64,000 nucleotides of DNA, taken from the NCBI GenBank assembly GCA_030789695.1, contig CM061141.1, forward strand, positions 276,155,871 to 276,219,870, given 5' to 3'. The position numbers were made by a program, and so were the translations under genes. Below are positions 10,645 to 23,253 of the stretch, in pieces. The notes under the pieces were generated by a model, which did no database searches, had not been told where the DNA came from, and saw only the letters and a program-made list of their open reading frames with translations. This stretch comes from Scilla litardierei (taxonomy: Eukaryota; Streptophyta; Magnoliopsida; Asparagales; Asparagaceae). How positions within the stretch are numbered: position 1 is the stretch's first letter; each line of letters starts with the position of its first letter.

Positions 10645-11070
10645 ACTAATCCATTAATTCACTAGGGAGGAAATCAATTTATGTTGATAATAATAATCCT
10701 AACAAAACCTTAATCAACAATTATTCAATAACCCATCAAAATTTACTCAATGTATTGCTTATCATATTAGGGTTCAACCTAAGGCCCTAGATGATGAACT
10801 ACACAGGATCCAAGGATATAAGCATGATCAAACCAATGAATAGATGCATAAAAACAATACGAAGAGATAGAAACACTTATCTAGATAATCCACAATCAAA
10901 AGAAAAAATGAAACCTAACTGTAGAATTAAAATCTACTATCAATAACTACAAAATGTTGCAGAGAATAGTTCGTTACAGTAGAGAATTAGATCAAAAAAC
11001 ACTAGAGAAAAAGCAATGATATTCCTTGAAAAAAGTTTTGGAAGGGGATCCCCTCAGAATACAACAAAAA

Positions 11071-11080
11071 CCTATTTATA
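11071..11080 (-). promoter_or_regulatory. TATA box in LTR G
   Basis: The minus strand reads TATAAATAGG, a canonical plant TATA box, about 75 bp downstream of the array. Confidence 0.6.
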
Positions 11081-11154
11081 CCACCCAGAAAAACCCAGAA
11101 AAATCTCGAAAGTAGCCCCAGGCTATGCCTAAAATGGCTCAGAAATTCTAGCCA

Positions 11155-11451
11155 GCACGGTCGTTTGGATGGCCACACGAGCGTGTGGCTACTGTACTCA
11201 AAAAGCTGCTATTGTCTTTAATTTCCTTTTATGGCTACACGACCGTGTGGAATCCCACACGGTCGTGTAGGATCTCGATTAGATCCTCTTCAAATTAGCC
11301 CACACGGTCAACGGTCATGTGGGTACTTCTTCTGTGATATCCTACATGGTCATGTAGGCTAGGTCAAATGACTATGCGGGCATTGTTTTTAGCTCTCTTT
11401 TTGGTCTTTGAGGGACACTTTCGTGTGGTGTAGGGCACACGACCGTGTATG
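11155..11451. repeat. CACACGGTCGTGTG palindrome array in LTR G
   Basis: Copies: GCACGGTCGTTTGG (11155), CACACGAGCGTGTGG (~11175), ACACGACCGTGTGG (~11236), CACACGGTCGTGTAGG (~11256), CACACGGTCAACGGTCATGTGG (a double site, ~11302), TACATGGTCATGTAGG (~11343) and CACACGACCGTGTATG (11436). The flanks CACA/TGTG mark this family. The same motif fills 24606-24966 between gag-pro and ORF1 of G. Confidence 0.75.
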
Positions 11452-11689
11452 TCTTCTTATCCTCTTAACTCCTTTGATGATTTTGGCTCTAGTTGCTTCT
11501 TAATTTCTTTCCAAGCCTCCATCTTCACTCTAGGGTCTTGAAACTCCACGATTTCACCTGAAATATACCAAAGAGACACAAGAGTAAAAATAAAATAAAA
11601 AGTATAAGAAATGATGTAGAATGTGTGCCGGAGTGGTATGAAATGCAAGTGAAAAATATATCAAATATCTATTATACATTTGACAACGT

Positions 11690-12578
11690 TTTTTGAATTC
11701 TAGGGCTGACTAGGACAAGATAAAGAGTGGCTGAGATTTGATCTTGGTAAATCAATGGTTGAGATTCGATTTTGGTGGGAAAAGTGTCTTGGGAACCAAA
11801 ACTCTGGAATTAGAAGTGTCTTGAGAAAGATTGTAGAGATTAAATTTGAGGGGAAAAGTGCATTGGGAACCTAAACCTTGAAATTAGAAGTGCATTGGGA
11901 AACATTGTGGAGAAGCATGATCCATTAAATTAAACATAATAAAAAATATAGCAGAACAACAAATTAGCGTAAAAACCCTGATGTTTGTTGTTCCGCGACG
12001 AAGGCGCCCGCTAAATTTTTTTACGCTAATTTTTTGTTCCGCGCCAAAGGCGCGGGTGACTAATTTGTTATTCGACGCCGAATTTGTTGTTCCGCGCCAA
12101 AGGCGCCTGCGTCGAATTTGTTGTTCGACACCGAAGACGCCCGCGTCAAAAGTGTCCGTGTCGCGAAATATTTTTGTGCTAATTTATTGTTCTGTTAAAT
12201 TTTGGCTATGGAAATAATTTTTCGGGGAACAAAGATTTCACGGTGGAAATCTTAAATGAACCGTGCCTTGGAAACTAAACTTTGAAATTAAAAGTGCCTT
12301 GGGAAAAATTGTGGAGAAGCATGATCCATTAAATTAGCGTAAACATACCTTGAGGTTTGTTGTTCCGCGCTGAAGGCATTTGCGCCGAAGGCGCCTGCAC
12401 CGAATTTGTTGTTCTGTGCCGAAGATGCCTACACCGAAGGTGCCCGTGCCGCTAAATATTTTTATGCTAATTTATTGTTCTGTTAAATTTTGGCTGTGGA
12501 AATAATTTTTCAGGGAACAAAGATTTTTGCAGGTGAAATCTTAAATGAATCGTGCCCGCGGGCACGGGTTATGACTAG
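11690..12578 (+). mobile_element. Non-autonomous Helitron inserted in LTR G
   Basis: The 3' end fits the Helitron rule: a perfect palindrome CGTGCCCGCGGGCACG (12551-12566), nine bases later CTAG (12575-12578), then T outside. The LTR of G continues on both sides. Inside, an approximately 370-bp segment (11820-12230) is repeated in shortened form (12240-12540), sharing the words AGAAGCATGATCCATTAAATT and TTTGTTGTTCCGCG. GC-rich GGCGCC words occur among AT-rich sequence. No Rep/helicase protein is present. The 5' end (expected TC) lies near 11690-11700 but I cannot fix it. Confidence 0.65.
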
Positions 12579-12602
12579 TATATATATAATAAACACTCAT
12601 CA

Positions 12603-12615
12603 AAACCCCCCAAGC
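12603..12615 (-). promoter_or_regulatory. Polypurine tract of element G
   Basis: The minus strand reads GCTTGGGGGGTTT immediately before the LTR start. B has the same GCTTGGGGGATTT in the same place (41311-41325). It would prime plus-strand DNA synthesis. Confidence 0.75.
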
Positions 12616-14035
12616 TAAACTCTTCCTTGTCCTCAAGGAAGACTAAGAGAGATTGGAGATTAGAGATATGCATGCATGCATGCGTACTATGACATGATAT
12701 AAGGAATTTCATAAAATAGAGCATATATACATGGATAAGACAAAAATTTAATATTTTTAGAATCAAAACATGCCAACTCCCGTCTATCAATTATGATACA
12801 GCCATATGCATCATTTCTAGCACAAATCATCATATAATAAACTTGACCATTTTATGCTCAAATCCTAGAACATTTCCTCTATCCCACACAAGGTTATTGG
12901 AATGGGAATGAAAATTATGCAATGGATCGAGAGAAGGGTTAGTGTCATATAATGGTTTATGAACCTAAGAAGGAAATGGCTCTTACAACACTCTACCGTT
13001 CCTTGATTTGTGGAGTTGCTAGCTTAATTTATTCATATTTTTTTCTTTTTTTTGAAGGATTTAAGTTGGTTCGTGTAAGGAGAGTTGGGTCAATGACTCC
13101 CAGATCAGATGACCTTAGGGCATTGGGCCAAGAAGGAACACTCAGACCTACTAGCTCAAACTGACAAAAGTCCTTTATTCACATGCATGCCCCAAGATAA
13201 ACCTCTCGACGTGAATCCCCAACTCTTCCTGAAGCACAATGACCTGGCTACTCAATGTAGCTGGGTGAAGTTGCAAGTTTATTCTCTTTATCAATTCACA
13301 TATTTTTACGATGTATATAAGCTAGGCAATATCATTCCTCAGTACTGAATAGGCACGTCATTATCCAAGTCATATGAGATTTCTAACAATTATTCTCAAC
13401 TAACATATCCAAGACTCTTGCATAAGATGGAATCCCAAGAAAAAAAATAACCTTAGTCATTTTGAGTACTTCTATCCTATGGAATGTGAACATAATCATG
13501 GTGAGCATATTATATGGGATCTACCACTAAAAATATAACCAAAGGCATGCATCCTAATCGACTTCAAGAAATTGAGCACAAGCATATGTAAATCTGAAAG
13601 TTATTCACCAAAGACGTCCATGCATATAAATACTTGATTTTGTGGAATTTCGAATAAAATATATACATAATGATGCATGGGATGATGGGATGGATGGGAA
13701 TGCATGGGAATGCATGGGGGTGCATATGTAGATTTTTGTTTTGTTTTTCATGGAAAAGAAAGAGGCAAAATGATGCATGAAAAAGGGAAAAGAAGACCGG
13801 AAAAGAAAAAGAAAGTAAAGCAAAATTGATGGAAAACCCAAAAATATGGTGCATGAAATGCTCCTCCCCCAAGTTAGAACTGAGCATTGTCCTCAATGCG
13901 AAATGTGAAGTGATATCGTGAGGAAAAATATGAGGGGGAAGAGATGAAGGTTTGTCTCCCACAAGCTAGGATAAAAGTATGCCCTAAAGGTGGCATGGAT
14001 CTGAAAGACTAGGGCTTTGTTAGGGGAAGAATGGT
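12616..14035 (-). other. 3' untranslated region of element G
   Basis: Sequence between the end of ORF1 and the 3' LTR. It contains TTCCTTGTCCTCAAGGAAG (12625-12643), homologous to CTCGTCCTCGAGGAAG in B, and a second polypurine copy at 13865-13875 (minus AACTTGGGGGA) next to ATTGTCCTCAATGCG, as in A and B. A G-rich patch with repeated GGGATG/GGAATGCAT lies at 13680-13722. No gene is supported; the frames seen here are low-complexity. Confidence 0.6.
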
Positions 14036-14535
14036 AGGGCAAGATGGTCAAGAGGAGCCATCCTCAGGCTATAGTGGAGGTGGGAGTAGGCAGGGTCTGG
14101 TGTCATCAAAATGGCCCGGATTAACAAACCAACCATACATGGCATAGAGCATCAAAGGTAGACTATAAAGTGTGGCTTTGATGCCATCCTTGGAGAACCT
14201 AATTTCCCAGACACTCCGCTCCAAAAGGCTTATACGATCCTCTAGAGTGGGAGGAGGGGTAGTGCCAAAAGGGCCAGAAGTATCACCAGACTAGAGGGGC
14301 TCCTCAGTGCTACCAGGTGGAGGTGGAGGTGGAGGAGGAGGTGGTGGTGGTATGGGCTCCTGAGTGCCTCCAAGTGGGACAACTAGGTCAATGGGGTCCT
14401 GTGCGGAGGCAGGCTGAGGCTGTGCAGCATGAACAAAAGCTAGGTCAGGTGGAAATAACCACTACACTACAGCATCAATACGGGGCTGCTCGGGATTCGG
14501 TAAAGTAGTGTCTGGAGTGTGGAGGGGTACATGTA
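14036..14535 (-). pseudogene. C-terminal part of ORF1 of G
   Basis: Minus-strand coding remnant continuing from 23254-24131 across element C. It encodes a WLFPPDLAF-type motif matching RFPPDPDLP in F, then a polyproline run (14350-14310), then LEDRISLLERSVWEIRFSKD, a helical segment at the same place as the possible coiled coil in B. In-frame stops are present. Confidence 0.6.
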
Positions 14536-15155
14536 TGTAACGACCTATTTTCGTGGTGCATGAATTCTCGTGTTCAAAATGATTTTAAAACGATTTCAGA
14601 ACAAATGATTTTTCATATTTTTATCATCGCTCAAATCTTATAACGAACTTCGAATTCGTGATCTTCGCGAGGATACGAACCCGTGGTATTAATTTAATTT
14701 TTTGGAGATATTTATTTCTAGGGAAAAATGGTAATTTGAAATCCTAAATTACTAATTACCAGATGTAATTAACCTTACCATAATTACCGCGTGTGTCGGC
14801 AGCCAATCCCTAACCCCTTGTCAGCAGGCTGAGAAAAATAGGGTTTGTTTCCATTCATATCCCCACCTAATCATTTAATCCCCATTATTTTTAAACCCCA
14901 CACCCTTAACATTTCTCTCCCTCACCTTCTCAACAAAGCCCAAGGAGACCGACAGCTCTTTCCCCCATCTCAAGCAGCCAATCCCGAAACCCATTAACAT
15001 TCCTCCTCAACCCCCACATTATTTCCACCATCCAACAACACCTTTTCAATTAACAAACCCCGCATTCACACAAGACCCAACTCACACTCTATCTCCACTT
15101 CCATTTAAGGACATCCCCTCCTACTTCACTCAACACAAGTAACACTTCTCTTCCC

Positions 15156-15671
15156 ATGTTCTCCTCTCTCAGAAACACACAGCCTACTTTCCCACTCACA
15201 ATCCCCATCTCATATTCACACAACACCATTCTTCAATCTCCTCCTCTTCTTCTTCCCTTCGGACAACCAACAACCAACATCAGCCCATGGCCCTCGCCGG
15301 CCTTTGCCACACTGTCTCCTGCTCCCAACCCTCTCCCCCTCCATTTCTCTCTGCCTCACTCCCACAACCTCCCTCCGCCAAACAACTCCACCGACCACCA
15401 TCAAACTCCCTTTCTTGCCGTTTCAACACCACCCAACTCCCCCGAGCTCAGTTATGCACCCTCCCAAGCCGAGCTCCCCTCCACGCCACCCGACCCCCTT
15501 CCTCCTCCGATCGCTCTCACCAAACCCACACCCTCCCCACCAAACCTGTCGGCGTCACTCCGACAACCAGCGACCCCTGCACCCTGTCGATCAGCCCTGT
15601 TGTGCCTCCTTCACCGCCGACAACAGCCCCTCTCCCCGAGCCAGATCCGCCCCGAGCATCCCTCCGACTAA
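15156..15671 (+). CDS. Proline/serine-rich open frame inside 5' LTR of C
   Basis: 171 codons starting with ATG, in the sense orientation about 620 bp into the LTR. The product is dominated by Pro, Ser, Thr and Leu with no domain I recognise. In the 3' LTR copy (from ~20912) the frame is cut by a stop after about eight codons, so it is not conserved between the two LTRs. It is most likely a by-product of the C-rich island rather than a gene. A Pro/Arg-rich open frame occurs at the equivalent place in the LTR of D. Confidence 0.15.
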   Translation: MFSSLRNTQPTFPLTIPISYSHNTILQSPPLLLPFGQPTTNISPWPSPAFATLSPAPNPLPLHFSLPHSHNLPPPNNSTDHHQTPFLAVSTPPNSPELSYAPSQAELPSTPPDPLPPPIALTKPTPSPPNLSASLRQPATPAPCRSALLCLLHRRQQPLSPSQIRPEHPSD

Positions 15672-16539
15672 CAAACCACTGCACCTCCGCCTGAGAACTA
15701 CTCCTATTCGGTAACACCCCTCCATGCTCCGATCCACATGCCGACGACCCCCGACCCCATCTCCCTACTACCGCTCCGATCAGAGTGCACGTCGATCAGC
15801 TGACTCCCAGCCATCTCTGACCACCACCGCCCAGCCCTAGGTCCCCTTCCGCTGCGTCTCCCCTCTCGGCCGCGCCACCCGCCAGCTTGCCCTGTTGCCG
15901 TTGCCTCTTGGATACCTTGAATCCCCTGCATCAAACAAAAAAAGGGGAAACAAGAAGAAGAAGAGACACAGAAGAAGAGGGGAAAGTGAAGGTAATATAA
16001 TTAAAGTTTTAATGCAAGTATAAGGTTTAGTTATATAAATATGTAACATTTACTAAAAATGGGATGTTAGAATAATGTTTATTAAAATGAAAGTTAATAA
16101 TAAAGTTTGTATTGTATACTGCAATAGTGTTAGTATATATATAACCTTATGTTATGAAAACAGTATGTTATAGGTATTTAGTTATAATATTCTAATGAGT
16201 TAAATCCATTTAGCCTAATATTGAAAACTTAATGAGCAGATAAAACACTCCCTCGCTACAATCACTTGGTCACCCAACGCCCACCTCCTCCTCAGATCTA
16301 CGCATCGTATTGTAGGTTTCCCACATCTCTTTCATCTAAATAAATTAATATGTGTTAATGCAAGCGTGCATTTTCCTAACTTTTGTTAAATGTTATTTCA
16401 TTTAAACTGCTTTATGCCATGCTTATTACTCCTGCAAATTAACTGCTAGAAATGCCTGCTAGACACATGAATGGACCTGATAATCGAAGAAAGATACATG
16501 TCGTTGGCTACTAGATGTTACACGTCGTTGGCTACTCCC

Positions 16540-16652
16540 GTCGGTCATATATTACTAGTCTGGCTCGTGTTCTAGTAGGGTCATATATGACTAGTTTGGC
16601 TCGTGTTCTAGTAGGGTCATATATGACTAGTTTAGCTCGTATTCCAGTATAT
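16540..16652 (+). repeat. ~36-bp tandem repeat in 5' LTR of C
   Basis: About three copies of a unit built from GGTCATATATGACTAGTTT followed by GGCTCGTGTTCTAGTA. The unit includes the palindrome TCATATATGA. The 3' LTR (22294-22365) keeps only about two partial copies, so the array contracted or expanded after insertion. Confidence 0.7.
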
Positions 16653-17540
16653 AACCTTTGATGGCCAGTTTGGCTGATTCTGGCTCGCGGTCCTGAAAAT
16701 ACACTTGTGGGTGGGGTAGTACACTATAGTAGAGGTCGGAAATGCTAGGTTTCACCCTATTTGTTAAACTTGACAGTCACCAAGATGGGGTTGGTTAGTA
16801 TAGAACCCATTGGTAGCTCCCAAAGATTTGGTGAAATTGTAACCTCTTCCGCCCTCAGACATTAGGCTTGTCACTATATTAGGAGATTGAATGACACACC
16901 ATTTTACTTCTGCTAATTGCTATCATAAATTGTGTAACCTGCTAGCTTCTCTCTTACCGTGCTTATGTAAATTGCCATGCTCACCATGCTTTACTTTGTG
17001 CACTACACCCTACATGCTCACATGTCTTTATTCTGTTAGTAGACAATGCCATTACCCTGCTCTATTCTTTTTTGTTTAAATGACATTGATGCTTAGGAAC
17101 CAACATAAGTAACCCTCACTACCGGGCATTGTATTTATGTTTTAATGCAATGTCTGTCAGGTTCTGGGGGCATTTTTGGAGATCCTAATTCCAGCTAGCG
17201 TGATCTACTAGATGTAGGACTCTTCCAGGAAGATATTCTTAGGCTGCATTTCTTTGTAGTTCTATTGTATTAAATTTATGTATTCTATGTTGTAAGAGCC
17301 ATAAGGCCTCTCTTCCTTTCCTTATTGTTGTATTTCATTTCTGAGACGTTTGAGATTGTAATAATAATAATTATTATCTGGGTTGTTTTGATTATGCATG
17401 CAAGAACCTACGAGATTTCACACAAATGCTTATTGTGTTAAGTCAAGGAGGAAATAAAAGCAAAAATACATCCCCTTACTTACACATGCAGACCCGCTCA
17501 CGTCCTCGCTCCCAAGCATAATGGGAGGCAGGACGTGACA

Positions 17541-20248
17541 GGTTTTAGTGGTGGCCCATGCAGGTCTTGCGCATGCAAAATACTCTAAAACACCATGGAT
17601 AAAATTACAATCTTGATCCTCAAGAACACCCTTCCTTTGATTCTCTATCCCAGCCTTGTTCATTAGAAATCCTAGCCTTATGGTTTATTATCCTTAGTCG
17701 GCCCAATACTCATACCCTTGATTTCTATAACTTCCTTAACATACATTCATATGTCGATGGCCACAGAAATCCATCGTAGCAGATTCACAAAGTTATGTCC
17801 TGGTCATATTTACATTTTGATCATATTATTCTATTCATTCCTCTCGATTCAAGTGATCCCCCTCATGATAGCCATCATTATCCTTTTGAATCATCCTCAT
17901 TGCATATCCTGATACTTATTTGATTCATGCTAGTTGTACTTGTGCAAATACTTTACGGACAATAATGATGACATTAAAATCCTAATTCTCTAAAAAGTAT
18001 TTTTGATATTCCTTTCATTGAATCCCTCGCCCAGTTTAATTTCTTTGAACACCTTTAGTATATACCTAGATCGCATACCCTTCATTTAACTTAAATTCAT
18101 TCTTTGATTATGAAACTTTCTTTGACAGAATCTTTAAATTACTATCTCATAACGATTTTCTAACCTATATCATCTGTACTTCTATCTCACATAATCTCAT
18201 ATATTTACATTACTTCCTTCATATAATAAACTTCATTTTAAAACTTACTTCTATTTTGCTAATTCAATATAGCATTTTCTTTCTTACTATACTACTAGCA
18301 TATTTCAAAACAACCGATCATACAAAAGTTTAAATACTTTCTATGCTAAATAAAACTCCAAATTCTTGAGTATGTCTGTTTTATATTCATCGAGTTCATA
18401 CTTCAAAATTTTTCTATAAATCTATCTCCATTTGCAAAACAATCACTACATCACTATACCCATTAATCTTTTCGTCTATTACTTATTTCATGTTTTTACT
18501 TATAGCATCTACTTGCTATTCTTACATTTTACGCATATCTTTCATTCTACTTAATTGCTTAATTATTCATAACTATTTTTAGGCCACCCTATCAAACTAA
18601 CTCCATATCCATGCCTCACCTGAAACCGTTCATCGCAATCTTGATTCATTACATCATTCATCTCTGAATCGTACAGTACTATTGCTTAGTTATCACATTA
18701 GTGCTGGTCATTACTTAATACAACGTTAGCGAGTTTAGTTTGAAAATACGATATAACCCTTTAAATTTTCTCTTATATTTTATTCCATCATCAGCAGTGT
18801 TAATTTTGTTATTCGTTATATTGATAGAACATTAGGTATGATTACTATTGGTATATGATTATATTTATAGCTAGGCATAGTGTGAATGATATAAGGGGTA
18901 GTTGTAATTAGTTAATTATGAACACAACGATTTAGATTATTCCATTTATAAGTTAATAAAATTAAATGATGTGTTCAAGACCTATATTTTATTCTTGGAT
19001 GATACCCATACGTAACGGATTCAATAGAGTATTCTTTGTGAATGAATTGTACACAGGAGGACGAGTACATTACAGATTTGAAATTCAGATTAGTAACAGC
19101 TAAGGGTAGCTATGAATGTATAATATGATTTATGGTTACGATGATAATGAGTAGATTATTTAAAGTAACCAGGTTTAATTATTCAAGTAGTGGGATGTAT
19201 GTATTAGAAATAATACGAGATGTTGATACGAATGGATGGTTATTTAGATTGATCTAAATTTGTTTAGATTGAGATATGATGGGAAATGATAAGATGTGAT
19301 TTAATGTTAATTATGGTGAATAGATTTATGAGTAATCACGTAATGTGCGATGAAGAATGTGTTGGGAGCATGACAATTATTGATTGTAAATGGTGATGTA
19401 TACTAAGAGTATTTGTAATTGTCGTCATACATTAGTAATTGATATATCATCGTTATATTAATTGCTTGATATAAAATAAGATTGGAGTTGGGAGATGTCA
19501 TAATTATAGTACTGCAAGGTTAGGTTATATATTGAACAATGTGATGATATATAATGGATATGACGACTTATGGGAATAAATAGTTTTGGAGAATTTGGCT
19601 ACATAGGAACTATACACTAGAGATTTCACAGGAAAATGTTAATTCGCTAATAACAAATGATAAGCAAAGGAGTGAGGAAATTTGCAAAAGGGTATCGATT
19701 GATGATATTTGGTAAGGTTGTTTTGTATAAAGTATTGATTATTTTAAAGGGAGAACTTTGGGTTAGAATTCAAATGGTAAGGTCGGATCTATAGTTAAGT
19801 TTTAGGATATGACGTAGTTGTAGCGTTATTCGGTGATGAGACGAGTAGTGATGATTTATTTGAAGAACACTTGATTGAGGTTACAAGTTTGGCATTCATT
19901 ATGTTAAAACATTGGAGTTGCAGTTATAAGTATATTTTTCTTTCACCCATCTTTGTCATTGCATATTTTGTGCAAATTCGTAGGTAGTCATCTATAACCA
20001 TGTTTACTTGTCCACTAATAGTTAAGGCCATCGATGGTGCACAATCATCCGAACCCCTTTTCAAAATTTATTCTTAACCTCGTCATTTGTATCACTTCCT
20101 AACTAGTTTCATTTCTTCATCTTGAAGTATTTCAAATCATAGTTTATCTCGTAGAAATACGATGAGATGCATAAGTATTATCGGCATCTCTTAATGAACT
20201 CAAATCCAAAGAATTCCGAGGGCGGAATTTTTCTTAAGGTGTGTAGAA
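17541..20248 (+). other. Non-coding interior of element C
   Basis: AT-rich. It begins GGTTTTAGTGGTGGCCCATG, identical to the interior start of D, in the position of a primer-binding site but not matching the usual tRNA-Met site TGGTATCAGAGC. It ends with GGCGGAATTTTTCTTAAGG and the polypurine tract at 20236-20248. I find no gag, protease, RT or integrase motif in any frame. Confidence 0.6.
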
Positions 20249-23200
20249 TGTAACGACCTTTTTTCGTGGTGCATGAATTCTCGTGTTCAAAACGATTTTA
20301 AAACAATTTCAGAACAAATGATTTTTCATATATTTATCATCGCTCAAATCTTAAAACGAACTTCGTATTCATGATCCTTGCGAGGATATGAACCCGTGGT
20401 ATTAATTTAATAATTTTTCGGAGAAGTTTATTTCTGGGGCAAAATGGTAATTTTATATCCTAAATTACTAATTACCAGATGTAATTAACCGTACCCTAAT
20501 TACCGCTTGTGTCGACAGCCAATCCCCAACCACTTGTCGGCAGGCTGAGAAAAATAGGGGTTGTTTCCATTCATCTCCCCACCTAATCATTTAATCCCCA
20601 TTATTTTTAAACCCCACACTCTTAACATTTCTCTCTCTCACCTTCTCTACAAAGCCCAAGAAGACCGACAGCTCTTTCCTCCATCCCAAGCAGCCAACCC
20701 CATAACCCATCAACATTCCTCCTCAATCCCCACATTATTTTCATCATCCAACAACCCCTTTTCAATTAACAACCCCCACATTCACAGCAAGTCCCAACAG
20801 ATGTAACAAACCCCACATTCACAGCAAGGCCCAACTCACACACACTCTCTCCCCTTTCATTTAAGGACATCCCCTCATCCTTCACTCAACATAAGCAACA
20901 CTTCTCTTCCCATGTTCTCCTCTCTCAAAAACACATAGCCTACTTTCCCACTCACAATCCCCGTCTCAGATTCACACAACACCATTCTTCAATCTTCTCC
21001 TCATCTTCTTCCCTTCGGACAACCAACAACTAACATCAACCAATGGCCCCCACTGGCCTTCGCCACCCCGTCTCCTGCTCCCGGCCCTCTCCCCCTCCAT
21101 TTCTCTCTGCCTCACTCCCACAACCTCCCTCCGCCAAACAACTCCATTGACCACCATCAAACTCCCCTTCTAGCCGTCGCAACACCACCCAACTCCCCCG
21201 AGCTCAGCCCTGCCCCCTCCCAAGCCGAGCAGCCCTCCACGATGCCCGACCTCCTTCCTCCCCCGACCGCTCTCACCAAACCCACACCATCCCCACCGAA
21301 CCCACCGGCGTCACTCCGACAGCCGGTGACCCCCACGCCCAGCCGATCGACACTGCCTCGCCTCCTCCTCCACCGACAATAGCCCCTCTCCTCGAGCCAG
21401 ATCCTCCCCGAGCTTCCCTCCAACCAACAAACCACCGCCCCTCCACCTGAGAACTACTCCTATTCGGTAACACCCCTCCTCGCTCCAACCCAAATGCCGA
21501 TGACCCACGACCCCATCTCCCTGCAGCCGCTCCGATCCACGCGCACGTCGATCAGCCGTCGCCCCGCTGTCTCCGACCACCACCACCCAGCACTAGCTCC
21601 CCTTCTGCCGTGTCTCCCCTCTCGACCGCACCACCCGCCATCTCGCCCTGCCTCCGTTGCCTCTTGGCCGCCTTGAATCCCCTGCGTCAAACAAAAAAAG
21701 GGAAAACAAGAAGAAGAAGAGAAACAGAATAAGATGGGTTAGTGAAGGTAATATAATTAAAGTTTTAATATAAAGTATAAGGTTTAGTTATATAAATATG
21801 TAACAGTTATTAAAAATGGGATGTTAGAATAATGTTTATTAAAATGAAAGTTAATAATAAAGTTAGTATTGTATATTGCAATAGTGTTAGTATATATATA
21901 ACCTTATGTTATGAAAACAGTATGTTATAGGTATTTAGTTATAATATTCTAATGAGTTAAATCTGTTTAGCCTAATATTGAAAACTTAATGACGCAGATA
22001 AAACACTCCCTCGCTACAATCACTTGCTCACCCAACGCCCGCGTCTTCCTCAGATCTATGCATCGTATTGTAGGTTCCCCACATCTCTTTCATCTAAATA
22101 AATTAATATTCTTTAATGCAAGCACGCATTTTCCTACCTGTTGTTAAATGGTATTTCATTTAAACTGCTTTATGCCATGCTTATTACTCCTGTAAATTAA
22201 CTGCTAGAAATACCTGCTAAACACATGAATGAACTTGATAATCAAAGAATGATGCATGTCGTTGGCTACTAGATGTTACATGTCGTTGGCTACTCCCGTC
22301 GGTCATATATGACTAGTCTAGCTCGTGTTCTAGTAGAGTGACTAGTCTGGCTCGTGTTCCACTATATAATCTTTGAAGGCTGATTTGGCTGATTTTGGCT
22401 CGTGGTCCAAAAAATACACTTGTGGGTGGGTTAGTCCACTGTAGTAGAGGTTGGAATGCTAGGTTTCATCCTATTTGTTAAACTTGACCGTCACCCAGAT
22501 GGGGTCGGTGAGTATAGAACCCATGGGCAGCTCCTAAAGGTTTGGTGAAATTGTAGGCTCTTCCGCCCTCAGACATTGGGCTTGTCACTAGATTAGGAGA
22601 TTGAATGACACACCATTTTACTTCTGCTAATTACTATCATAAATTGTAACATGCTAGCTTCTCTCTTACCATGCTTATGTGTAATTGCCATGCTTACCAT
22701 GCTTTACTTTGTGAACTACGCCCTACTTGCTCACATGTCTTTATTCTGTTAGTAGATAATGCCATTACCTTGCTATATTCTTTTTTGTTTAAATGAGATT
22801 GATGCTTGGGAACCAACATGAGTAACCCTCAGTAACAGGCATTGTATTTGTGTTTAATGCATTGTCCATCAGGTTCTTGGGGCATTTTTGCAGATCCTAG
22901 TTACAGCTAGCGTGATCCACTAGATGCAGGACTCTTCCAGGAAGATATTCTTAGGATGCATTTCCTTGTAGTTCTATTGTATTAAATTTATGTATTCTGT
23001 ATTGTAAGAGCCATAAGTCCTCTCTTCCTTTCCTTATTGTTGTATTTCATTTCTGAGACGATTGAGATTGTAATAATTATTATTATTATCTGCGTTATTT
23101 TGAGTATGCATGCAAGAACCTGCGAGATTTCACACAGACGCTTATTGTGTTAAGTCAAGGAGGAAAGAAAAGTAAAAGTACATCCCTCTTACTTACACAT

Positions 23201-23253
23201 GAGGACCCGCTCACGTCCTTGCTCCCAAGCATAATAGGAAGCGGGGTGTGACA
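20249..23253 (+). repeat. 3' LTR of element C
   Basis: 3005 bp, aligned with 14536-17540. The C-rich island is at about 20800-21690 and the shortened tandem repeat at 22294-22365. It ends GGAAGCGGGGTGTGACA at 23253. Confidence 0.8.

Larger units (their letters stand above)
10111..12602 (-). repeat. 3' LTR of element G (interrupted by a Helitron)
   Basis: On the minus strand it starts TGATGAGTG at 12602, right after a polypurine tract, and ends GCAAACA at 10111, inserted in the RNase H of X. It holds an array (11451-11155), a TATA box (11080-11071) and three CCAACTATCGTTGG motifs (10644-10442). About 24 bp from its start it is split by a Helitron (~11690-12578). Without that insertion it is about 1.6 kb, like the other Athila-type LTRs here. 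Confidence 0.75.
14536..17540 (+). repeat. 5' LTR of element C
   Basis: 3005 bp, TGTAACGACC…GGACGTGACA. A GC/C-rich island (about 15090-15930) sits between AT-rich ends. A tandem repeat lies at 16540-16652. The end, GGGAGGCAGGACGTGACA, resembles the LTR end of D. Confidence 0.8.
14536..23253 (+). mobile_element. LARD-like LTR retrotransposon C inserted in ORF1 of G
   Basis: 8.7 kb with two direct LTRs of 3005 bp each and 2.7 kb of internal DNA without recognisable retrotransposon proteins. LTRs start TGTAACGACC and end GTGACA. Orientation is set by a polypurine tract (AAGGTGTGTAGAA, 20236-20248) just before the 3' LTR. The flanks are ATGTA (14531-14535) and ATGAC (23254-23258), an imperfect target duplication. 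The LTRs differ at many sites, clearly more than those of D, so C looks older. Large LTRs with a non-coding interior define LARDs. D belongs to a related family in the opposite orientation. Confidence 0.8.
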
